Source of the DNA: Hydractinia symbiolongicarpus
Lineage: Eukaryota; Cnidaria; Hydrozoa; Anthoathecata; Hydractiniidae
Length of the DNA: 60,000 nucleotides
Assembly (NCBI RefSeq): GCF_029227915.1
Contig: NC_079879.1
Location: 12,588,001-12,648,000, forward strand
Direction of reading: 5' to 3'
The position numbers and the translations under genes are program-made. Below the pieces are notes generated by a model, which was given only the letters and a program-made list of their open reading frames with translations, searched no databases and was not told the DNA's origin. Shown here piece by piece: positions 41,401-51,049 of this stretch (positions within the stretch are counted from its first letter, which is position 1; the number at the start of each line of letters is the position of its first letter).

Positions 41401-44400
41401 TCAATCTGGCATAATTTTATATACATGTATTTAATTGCCTTTTAATAAATTTACAAACAGATATACATTCCTCCTTCCATAATTTGATTTACATTTGAAA
41501 ATTTTGTTCTTTCGACAAGTTAGTTTTAAGGCTAGCCTCCCATGACAAAACAAGTGTATCAAATTAATTTTGAATAGAATACAACTATAAGTCTCTGTTG
41601 TAACTATTTCACCATAAAAGTCTTAATATACAAACTATATGAACAAAAAGAAAGATAACAATAATCAATACCAACGGAAGCTATCTTCCACAGCAATAGT
41701 CACACAAGTCAATACAAACAAGGACTTCTCCAACAGCATATAACATTAAGAATCTTGACTGTGATATCGACAATCACTCAACTAAACTGTTTCAGCAATA
41801 ACGCCGATTCCACACTCTATTGTTTATAAATAATGATAGTAACGATCTCCTTTCTCGTTCTTTCATTGATTGAACGGTTTTTTGTGTTTCATCTTGTTGT
41901 TGGTTTATACAGGAAAGCTCTTTGGTATTTACTACAGATGTACAGATGTTTAGGAATCAAAAGCTTGATGTCTTGAATGTCTCCAGGAGTTTGGTTGCAT
42001 TAGCTCCTTGTTTTGTCAGTACATCAGCAAGTTGAAATTTTGTCTCAATCCATTTCAGAACAAACTCTTTTCTTTAATTACTTTGTCTGATAGTAGCAAT
42101 ATCCACTCTTAATCTTTTTTCTTCAACAGCTGTAGTCGAGTGAGCAGCCTCATATAAAGACTGATTATCAGTAAAGATCTCTGTCATTTCGACTTGATCA
42201 ACAAATAATTCATTGATGTGAAATAACCAAAAATAAGTTTCTGATACTTCTAAGAGTGCCATGGTTTCTGCTGTGAGCGTACTTCTGCATACTCTTCTAA
42301 TTTTTTGAGATGCCCAACGGAGAGGTGCGACCTTTCCATTCTTCCCCTTTAAAAAGACGATGATACTACCTTGTGACGATCCGTTTTTCAGATTGGCATG
42401 CGATGCATCACAAAAAGCAACCAAATGTAATGGTTTCTGTACTTCTGGAAATTTGATTGATATCGATCTTTGCTCGCATTTCCATGCTGTCTTGTTGGCT
42501 TGTATCAGATCGTCAACAGTAGCTCTGTTCAACGAGGTGCTCAGACGTCATATATGACAATTATTCCTTCACATGGTTCCTTCTTGTTCGGTTTGTAATA
42601 AAACAGGGCATCGTCATAATCAGATTTGGTCAATCCGATATTGATAAACTCTTCATGTTTCGTTCAAACCATGGACACATTTATTAAGCTTCCAAATATT
42701 CATGGTTTTGGCTTCTTTTGGTGGCTTTACAAATATCTCTCTGTCCAGAGAATTTCCTAGGAGAAAAGCTCGTTTGATATCCATTGATTTACAGGTCCAC
42801 CTTGAAGATGCAATAAGAGCAAGGGTTATTCGTAACGATTCTTTTGCGCAGGTAGGCAAATCATTTCTTCTGTTTGTTGCTCCTTCATCCTCAAATCCTT
42901 GTGCAAGCCTGGCTTTGGTTACATCAAGACACTGAACTTTCTTTGTTTCTATCACCCATCGACACCTGATTGTGTAATGATCATTGTCTTCCACTTCACA
43001 GTATCCATTGTTGTCCTTCCACTTCCTGAGCTCCTTTCCTTTGGCTGCCTCTGTGGAATCTTGGTTCTTGTTGGATGCAATCATTACTTCTTTTGTGATG
43101 GGATGCCATTCTACAACATCTGATAAAAAATCTAACACGTCTACCTAATTTTCCTTTGGCTATTGGATATTCAGATGATATCTGTATTTACCAGACGCTT
43201 TGCCAGCTCTACTATTACAAAGCCTTCTTTCAGATCTTCAGAGCTTTTTAGTTTATATGCGATTCTTGATTTAACAGGAGGTAAATGCACACCAGGTTGA
43301 ATTGTATATTTTGGCTTTGTCGTTGGGAACTTTATTCACTTGGTTCTGCTCTGTGTTCTCTTTTCCTTCATGTGATATTTCATTTTTAGGGTAAATTTCA
43401 TCTCCTCTAGATGCATCATCGTTATAGAGAGTGGGGTCTTGATTTTGCTTCTCTCCTCCATCGTCGTCATCATCTTCGGAAGTTGTTGTTTTCTTCTTCA
43501 ATAGAGATTGCGTGAGTTCACCACCATGCTTCAACAGGATGTTCTTGTTTTCTTGACCAATTACACAACCCAGTCCTTTCCATTTTGGGTTGTTGGTACA
43601 CTTGAAATAAACCTTTTCACCATTCTTAAAAACAGCGTCATTGTAGCTCCTGACTTTGTGTTTCAAAGTATGCTTGATCTTCTCGGATGATTCTAACTCA
43701 ATGAAAGCTCTTCGGGCATTATTCATTGCATTCAGATTCTTTTTGACAGTAACACTTAAACTCTGGTCTCCAAGGCAGGTAATTCATTGTTCAGTACATT
43801 AGGAAAGTTTGTTGTCTTCCCAAACACCAACATATTTGTACTGTATCCTTGATGTCCACTCAAGGAGTTCTTTGCACTTACTTCCCAAACAACTGCCATT
43901 TCCAAACTACATTTGAGTCTTCCATCGTTTTCCTTACTGCTTCTTTGATGACAGCGTTGTGGCGTTCACATATACCATTTGACCAAGGGCTTTCAGCTGC
44001 GGTTTTTGCTTCTTCAATATTACATCTTGCACATTTCCCAATAATCTTCATTCAAATATTCTCCACCATTGTCAGCTAAAAACTTTCTTGGTTGGCCAAA
44101 GTAGCTTATCCACATTTTCATAATATAGCATCAATCATTACATCTTGTTTCTTGGATCTTTATTAACTTTTGTTCTTCTCTAAACATAACTGCTGTGTCC
44201 TTGTCAAAATCAATGACAGTTGATGATTTCTTCATTGCACTTTTTGAAAGCAAAAAGGGTATGTCAGTATCAACACCGTCTGCTTCCAAATCAATTTCAT
44301 GCTTTCCAATTGTAACTGGAAGTAAGACTTTCTTCATGGATTGGACCAGCCTGCCATTGCCAAACTTAAAGGTGGAGTTGGACGATCTTTCTGTAATTTG

Positions 44401-47400
44401 TTCATTATCATCCAAACTCTCTTGAAAGCACTTACCCAAATCTCCCCACAAACTGTTTGAGAGCATCCTGAATCAAGAACTGCACAGTTAAGAACAAAAA
44501 ATACTTTCGTTTTTCCTCATTCTCAATGTTCTTTGCTTTAAACAAGGTGATTTTATCTGGACGTTTCCACTTTACTGAACAGTCGTTTTGCCAATGATAT
44601 TTGCTATCACAAATTCTGCATCTTGTTACATTTTTATCTCTATTCAAAGGGTTCAAAATTCCTTTGTCATCACTTCCTCCTTTCTTCTGTTGTGAATTGT
44701 AGCTCCCTCTTCTTCTGCCCCCATTTTCTTTTATACCAATTTTGTCACCTGGAATCGCCGTAATACACAAAATTAGCATCGTTGCTGTCATTAAAGAATA
44801 CAGGCTCTTCTTTAGATCGAGAAGGCACCAACTGGAGCTGAGGTGATTACAACTGCAAATCTTTTCAACTGTTTAACCATTTTATTATCTGTTCACTTGA
44901 CAGGTTCGCTGAGTTCAATACTCGATATGCCAAAACAAAAAACCGTCTGGTAACTCCATTTTATGATCTTTGATCTTTGTGTACAGCTGCCCAAATTTCA
45001 CTAGGTAGTCCTTCTTGCTTGATGTGTTTCCATTAAGAAAAACTATCGTAGTGAGAGCTATCCGATACATATTTTATGCCGATGTTGTGCGTTTTTAATG
45101 GAAACACACCCCCTATTTGATTTTGTTTTCAAAACGCAACGCTACGATTCGGTTAAAATCGTCTTAATGGAAACAAAGTAATAGTGAAGTATTTTGGAGA
45201 AGCTTGAAGCAGTGTCGTTCAGGTGGCGACAAGATTTTTCATAAGCCCTATTAATAAAATTGTGACATGATTTTATAATTCTAGCCAATAGTAGATTATT
45301 TGGTGAGACATGGATAAGATATATTTTATTAGAACTGCGAGAAGCAATTTCACAATTTCTGCGGAAGACTTTGGAGCATCATAAACAACTAATATTGCAC
45401 AAAGTTTGTAAAGCTAGCAAAAAGCATACATGTTTCCATTATTGTTTTTTTATTTGAAGTTGCATTGCAATATTTCTAGGGAGTTTTGTTTTCTTTTTAT
45501 ACTCAACTATATGTCACATACCGAAACTAGCTCAATTGAATGTAGTGAGCGAATAAACATAAAACAGACAAACTTTGTATTATATCTCAGTATAAGTACG
45601 AATTTTACGGAATGAAAATTATATTGTTAAATCTGAACAGATTGAATCAATTGAGATAAACTATTTTGGGTTAATAGAGGTAAGCTCTAAAGGCAAAATA
45701 AAGATCATTATCATCAGCATTCTTGGCTTTACCTCTGTTTTCCGCTAGCATGTGTTGGATCTGATCTAGACTGTGTTAGTTCTAAACTCAAATTTATTTA
45801 CATCAAATCTGTATTTATTTATTTCTGCTAAGTTTTTGCCGGTCTACCTTCACATTGTGCCCTAGGAACTATCAAGTCTCTACACTTTCTTACCCAATTA
45901 TTCCTCCCCATTCTTTCCAAGTGTTCAAACCAACTCAATCTTTTTGTCTGGATAATATTTCTAATGCTACGAATACTTAAAATCTTTGTCAAAATATGTT
46001 GAGACATAACAACTAGTTTTGAAGTTTGTCACCACAAGTTGCATAGGCTATTTCTATATTAGATTCACACTTTTTGAACTTGTCAATGTTCAAAGAGAAC
46101 TCAGAACTTAGTTTATTTGGTTAAGTCCAAACTCTTAAAATGTTGCTGTTGTCAGCATGGCCATTTTAACGAATTTTGGGGCATTTATGGGCTATAAGTT
46201 GAATTATTTCTGTGTACAGACATTCTAGAGAAAGTGACTATCAACTTTTCAACCCTGTCTAAGTGTTATCTGACTTTGCAGCCTGTCGGCTGCAGCACAT
46301 TCACTGTTTGACACTGTACATATTTGAATAACAAGGAAAAAACTGCCTTTGTCTCAATATTTTTGTCTAACATTGTAGCTTGCTTCTTAGTACCTGGACT
46401 TCTTCTGTCTCTCAAACTAATGTTCACCTACAACTAAACATTTGCAAATCATTCTTTACAAAAGGGTCAACATCTTTCGGCTTCATCTCTCATGCTATTT
46501 TCCACACAGGCCCCACACAACCTACCTTTTACTCAATCAACAAAACTCTGCCAGTAAAAAACATAAGTGACTATCAACATTTTTCAAGAAATTATTCCAC
46601 AAATAACACTTTTTCCAACATACCCCTTATTGCCTAATGTATCCATAAGTAACAGAACTTTTAAACTATCTGTAATGAGTCACTGTTACATCAGTAAATC
46701 TTGAAAAACGCTGTTGTCTATATTCTTACCTTTGCAATGTTTACGTACAATTTGGATAGCTCTTACGTTTCCCCAATACCTCTGCACTTCTTTTATACCT
46801 AGTGCTTACAGTTCTGACAAAAAATTGGTTTACTACCATCCCCTTTCCTGACTCCAAAAACCCACTTTACAACTACCAGGTTGCACTGGTTTTAATGCTA
46901 CTAATTACAACCTCAGACTTTTCTGCACTCACTCTCAACCCATTCTCTTCTAGTCTTTTTTTCACTTCTCAAGGCTTTTAACCAATTCTTCCATCCCTTC
47001 CGCTATGAGAAGTAAATCATCTGCATACAAGAACTTCCACTAAAACCCTGTTCTGAACTCCGTCAAAAGTGCTGAGTGAATCATTAATCCTGGCTTGACT
47101 TCTAGCACTGATGTATTAGGTTGTACGATCTTAAACAGCCATTCATCTAGTTCACCTAATTTTCTCATAGCTCACCAAATAACTCTATGTAAAGCTTACT
47201 CTAAATCTGCAGAAGCAGAGTAGAGATTCTTTCTCTTTTCTAGATACTTTTTCTAAAGCTGTCTAAGTAATAATACTGTATCTTTTTGCTAAGGCATTTT
47301 TCCTGCATTTAAGACATTTGATTATTGCACTTGACTGCCAATCACTCAGAATATTTTTATAATCTAATTGGCAACAATTGTAATCAGCTCAATTCCAGTA

Positions 47401-50400
47401 TATTCAAATTCTTTTACCATTTTCAACAACAGCCTTGCCAAATCTTCATTTTCCTAATAGCCTCAGTAAGAAATACAGTTTATTAGGATCTGATTAAATA
47501 AAATATATGCAGCACAACAACACAGTATCTTGTATCTTTGTCTCATGATTCCAGTATTCCTTTATCGATAGTTAGTATTATGGGCATCCTGTTAAGTGCA
47601 GGATTCAAATCCAGTTTTTACTTATGTCTCCAAGTGTACAAGTATTAAGGACAGGGCTTAATGCTTTAACTAAAAGCACCTGTATATTTTCTCATCTTTG
47701 GTGAGAATTTTCTCATCTTTGGTGAGACTGAATAAGCTATTTAATGTGCTTTGTGGGTTGCCAAGATACTTTATTGATTTGTCTCCAGTTGGTTTTATTT
47801 CAGATTTTTTTACTCCTCCTTGGAAATTCTATTATTATAGCAGATAAAATGTTGTCATTCTGTAGAGGGTTTATTCATCTTTCACATGATATATTTTAAA
47901 ATAAAAATTATCTAGAAGATTTGGATGTATTTCATAAATATACTGAGTGTATTAAAAGGAGTTATCATATCCTGGGGGTACTAGTCAATGAAACAAGTTT
48001 ATTCAGGCCTTGCCATGAGCAAATAACCTCCTGAGCAATTAATTCCTCGCGTCAGAGTGTCCACGCGAGCAATTTTGCTCGCCATATTTTTCGCGAAAAA
48101 AAACTTTACATTTAGTCTCTCAGGGCATCTTTTTCAGGAGAGGCGTGCACCTTGGCACACACCTAAATCGTTTCAGGCGTGTGATTAAAATGCCTGCCAC
48201 ATTTCCAGTTTGGTCGGACATGTCCGTGGCTCGCTTAGAACTTTCGTCGGTTAAAACGTCCGATAGATTTTCGTCTTGGTCAGACACTTTTAGATCTCAG
48301 AATTATTGAATAGTCCTGGTCCTTGAAATCCACGAGCAAGCCTATTCATAGCCAACCTGACCATCCTAGCTAATTCACCGACTCCTGACTTAGTTAAAAA
48401 ACTACGTAGACATAAATCTCTTTTGCCTGGCCCCTTCGTCGTTGGTAACCAGGTCTTACACAAGAATTCCAGCCATGCGGTTCTTAACTAATACGGAGGT
48501 GAACGCCGACGGAGCACGGATGACGCAAGTCTGCAAAACTGCACTTACAGGCGGAACAGACAATTTATCATGGATTTAATTGTAGATAATTTCTTCATTT
48601 GACGAAACAATTGGAAACCATAGCAGGTCCAAATTTAATGGATTATTTTCTTTATGCCGCAACTGTTATTTAAACAATTTTAAAAACGAAACCCACGTGC
48701 GCTATATTTTTTTTTCTGTATAAATTTTATGTACCTGGAGTTTTATTTAAACCATGCAGATAAAGATTTTTTTTTAATTTGAAAACGAAGCATGTTTTTT
48801 TCTATTTGCTGAAAAATAAACAATTAATTTATGAAAACGACAATATAGTCATGCATACTATTTCGGACATGTAGAAAAGGAAGTTAAGATTGAGAGAGTC
48901 GCTATACCAGTAGACGCTCGATCATCGTGTTTGGGGTTCACGATTTAAAACGTCCCCCACTTTTCTACTGCAAAATGAATGCGCAACAAAGATTAACCTT
49001 AATGTCCGTATCGCACGAGTTTTACAAAATAGCGAATGAACTTTTGCATGATGGGTGGAAAATAATCACACCAAATATCTTTTCAGTTTCAGGTTGAGCG
49101 TTCGTGCAGGAATCTCACTTAAAAGACCAATCAATTCTTGAGAAAAACGTTTACACTTATCTCAAAATGTTAATATTTACGCGAGCAATAGAATGCTCGG
49201 GTAACGAGCATTTACGCGAGCACTACGCGGGCGCGAGCAATTGCTCGCGACTCATGGCAAGGCCTGTTATTATAAGAATTATTCTCTCTTAGAATTGTGA
49301 TAGTCATCGCACAGAAGGGAAGTGTATTGCAAAATCAACTCATCCACCAAAATCTGAGCAACCACCTAAATCTGAGCAACCACCAAAATCTGAGCAACCG
49401 TCTTCTGTAGGGACATCTCAAAGGATGTATGTCATTTTGTCAATAATTGGTTGTCTTGGTGTTGTTGTTGTTGTTGTTGTAGTTTGTATAAAGAAGACTG
49501 ATGCAAACCGTGGTATGCTATCTTAATTTTCATTTATCTATATTTTTGACTAAAGACTTTTTTATAGTTTTAACTTGCAGAATTGAAATGTTTTTGTTTA
49601 TGGAGTTACTTATTTGCATGTTAACATTTAAGAATGCAAGAATTTTTGATACTTTTACAACATACCTGAAGAGCAGTCTTATTCAGCATTTTTTAAGAGG
49701 TTGACCAATTAGCATAGCTGAAAGCACACTTAACACCATTGACATGTGAATTTTGCCTACATACTTTTCTGCATGATATTTTACAAAATCAATATAATTT
49801 TCATTAGAACTTAAATCCAAGAAGTTAGCAGGAGTGGTAATATTTCATGGGATTTAAATTTTGGAAATATCCTGGAATAAGTTAATACTGCTTTCCGAGA
49901 CCAAATAAAAACTGTGCTATGCAAATCAGAAGGAAAAAAATAGTGTAGGTAACTAGCACCAGCCAAAAAGTTGTAACTGTATATAACAACTGGGTACCAG
50001 GTCATTACATTAACCTAGGTGTGTTGCTTTCACACAGGATGGAAAGTTTGTTTTGATGTAGACATAATAACCTAAAAATTGAACGAAAAGATACTGAAAT
50101 AGTATAATTGTGTTATCTTAACCAACTGTTAACCGAATTTGAAAAGTGGGGCAAATTTTGTGAAAAAACCCACTGCCAGTAAACAATAGTAATTATAATC
50201 TTGAATAGAGTTTTGAAACTACACATCAGACTATGGTGACTTTCACTGTATCAGTAAATTATGTGCTGTACTTAATCTTCAATGTTAAAGTTGGTGGTTG
50301 CAGTTTGTGGTAATTTCTGAAACTGAATCTGAGTACTTTACATGCTGAAACATAATCTGAAAATTATCAAGTGCTATTTGGTGTTTTAAAAACTAAAGTT

Positions 50401-51043
50401 TGGTATTCCTAATGGTTTTCATATAATTAAATTTAAAAAACTAGGAATTAGGCCACCATCAGATATGAAAGTTCTTTTAGGTTTTTTTGAGGTCCTAAGT
50501 ACAACATGGTCTCTTCCTTTCAGTCATTGTTACATTGTATCTTTGAAAAATTTTACCCTGATTGGGTCCTCAAAAGGCTAACAGTTTTTTTTAACCACAG
50601 CCAGCTGCACAACGAACCTTAAGTTAAAGTACAGAGCCATTTTTCATATCAGAACTACCTGTAAGAACAATGCCAATTGCGAATCATTTTGCTATGCTAC
50701 ATTGTTTAACTTATTGTAAATAAAACAGTTAATAGATGCAGTAAACAAAACAACAAAGTTTACAGCCAAATAACTTGTTAAATGAAATTGGCATGGGTAA
50801 CAGGGCTCTTGTATGACCAAGGCTCATTAACTCCCCCAAAGTTGGTCCAAAATTCTTTAAAGAAGTTGACACGTAGCACTAAAAAGATTTTTAGATGTAA
50901 AAACAACTAGGTTAGGATAAATTATGAATATTTTGTTTTGCAAACATTAATTTGCAACAGAATGTTGATACACAGTAATTAAGTTGTTATTTTTAGGTAG
51001 TGGAACAGCAAGACATCGTTCACAGTCATCGTCGTCAGAATAA
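35443..51043 (+). CDS. TNF-receptor-superfamily-like single-pass membrane protein (TNFR-B)
   Basis: Paralogue of TNFR-A, 238 residues from exons 35443-35478, 40559-40972, 49293-49512 and 50997-51043, phases 0, 0, 1, all GT-AG. Order: signal peptide MQIHHIWFTIVL+VLSTVY (split by intron 1), cysteine-rich region 23-161 (CITCNVTCKPGYG, CKPCREQC, CKCEYGFY, EECCYC), a stalk with three PPKSEQ repeats (168-186), a membrane span (about 195-216, including eight Val in a row) and a tail of 22 residues, KKTDANR to SQSSSSE. Cysteines 55, 86, 89, 93, 103, 111, 113, 126, 130, 131, 133 and 143 sit at the same residue numbers as in TNFR-A. N-glycosylation sequons: NST, NVT, NET, NCT. The tail is too short for a signalling domain, so it could be a decoy or need a co-receptor (inference). 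Introns 1 and 2 (5.1 and 8.3 kb) are full of transposons. Confidence 0.87.
36467..36967. mobile_element. piggyBac-like MITE (TTAA-flanked)
   Basis: Inverted ends CCCTTCCAATCCCA and TGGTATTGAAAGGA, each next to TTAA (36463-36466; 36968-36971), the piggyBac target site. About 500 bp, no coding. In TNFR-B intron 1. Confidence 0.6.
38085..39545. repeat. Tandem repeat of about 200 bp, interrupted by a transposon
   Basis: A unit with GCCAATAGCTATAGCAA, AGCAAGCTTTATTTTATT, ACGAGGATAG and AATGGGTCAGAA occurs at 38085-38282 continuing at 39285-39325, again at about 39326-39490, and partly to 39545. The hAT-like element 38283-39279 has landed inside the first unit. Confidence 0.8.
38283..39279. mobile_element. 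hAT-like non-autonomous element with 5 bp target duplication
   Basis: Ends CAGGCCATTTCTTGA and TCAAGGAATGGCCTG, flanked by ACTTT on both sides (38278-38282; 39280-39284). Subterminal regions are rich in ACGAGTGCG/CGCACTC motifs (38340-38410 and 39195-39265). It contains a 21 bp tandem repeat (ACATAGACATCCGACA core) near 38909-38950. The frames inside have no transposase features. Confidence 0.75.
40395..40440 (+). mobile_element. Helitron-like 3' end in TNFR-B intron 1
   Basis: CATGGGATTCTTCCACAGGACTTCGACTAG-type end (CTAG at 40437-40440, then T), matching the 3' ends at 13067, 21560 and 22283. The 5' limit cannot be placed. Confidence 0.5.
40559..40972 (+). CDS. TNFR-B exon 2 (cysteine-rich domains)
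   Basis: Acceptor catgttttttag ends at 40558 and donor GGACGG|GTGAGT starts at 40973. Encodes residues 13-150. The frame continues only to a TGA at 40979-40981 in the intron. Confidence 0.9.
41950..45010 (-). mobile_element. Ty1/copia LTR retrotransposon, decayed
   Basis: Minus-strand pieces in the correct gag-pol order: gag (to about 45010), CCHC knuckle CRICDSKYHWQNDC (near 44620), protease-region block with IPFLLSKSAMKK (44131-44466), integrase C-terminal region with WKGLGCVIGQ and HGG (43271-43726), start of reverse transcriptase with SMDIKRAFLLGN (42653-43138), and RNase H with AFCDASHA and IFTDNQSLYEA (42074-42532), ending with a LADVLTK-type block in another frame down to about 41957. 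Several frameshifts; the integrase core and the YVDD part of the reverse transcriptase are missing or unreadable. I could not find LTRs. In TNFR-B intron 2. Confidence 0.85.
45025..45175. mobile_element. 151 bp MITE
   Basis: Ends TGTTTCCATTAAGA (45025-45038) and TCTTAATGGAAACA (45162-45175) are perfect inverse repeats, with a third TTTTTAATGGAAACACA inside. The TTCCAT/ATGGAAAC style resembles Harbinger-type ends; no target duplication is clear. Confidence 0.6.
45835..47480 (-). mobile_element. LINE (non-LTR) reverse transcriptase, 3' half, decayed
   Basis: Minus-strand pieces in order: MRKLGELDEWLFKIVQ (about 47170-47120), LLYADD-type catalytic box FLYADDLLLIAEGMEE (YADD at 47016-47027), KKRLEENGLRVSAEKSEVV, a Cys-containing post-RT segment IFCQNCKH (near 46810), and the C-terminal WFEHLERMGRNNWVRKC...EGRPAKT block (45980-45840). 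Stops and shifts throughout. No 5' part is seen. In TNFR-B intron 2, same orientation as the copia element. Confidence 0.75.
47570..47640. repeat. Possible SINE head
   Basis: GGATTCAAATCCAG (about 47602-47615) is close to a B box, but no convincing A box lies upstream. Weak. Confidence 0.2.
48004..49266. mobile_element. hAT-like non-autonomous element ending at the exon 3 acceptor of TNFR-B
   Basis: Ends CAGGCCTTGCCATGAG and CTCATGGCAAGGCCTG, flanked by TTATT on both sides (47999-48003; 49267-49271). Subterminal GCGAGCA/TGCTCGC motifs, including a perfect 18 bp palindrome CGCGAGCAATTGCTCGCG at 49232-49249. No transposase. Shares the CAGGCC head and 5 bp duplication with 38283-39279. Confidence 0.78.
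49293..49512 (+). CDS. TNFR-B exon 3 (stalk and membrane span)
   Basis: Acceptor attctctcttag ends at 49292 and donor CCGTG|GTATGC starts at 49513 (phase 1). It encodes NCDSHRTEGKC, the PPKSEQ repeats and the membrane span. A transposon ends only 26 bases upstream, at 49266. Confidence 0.88.
49344..49397 (+). repeat. 18 bp coding tandem repeat, three units, in TNFR-B stalk
   Basis: CCACC(A/T)AAATCTGAGCAA three times in frame, encoding PPKSEQ. Confidence 0.95.
50997..51043 (+). CDS. TNFR-B exon 4 (short tail)
   Basis: Acceptor ttatttttag ends at 50996. Completes a Gly codon and adds SGTARHRSQSSSSE, with TAA at 51041-51043. Only 47 bases; found by phase matching to exon 3. Confidence 0.78.
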
Positions 51044-51049
51044 AAGCGT

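Noticed and set aside
49501-49704. 67-codon frame after TNFR-B exon 3
   Set aside because: Starts inside the end of exon 3 in another reading frame and continues into the intron.
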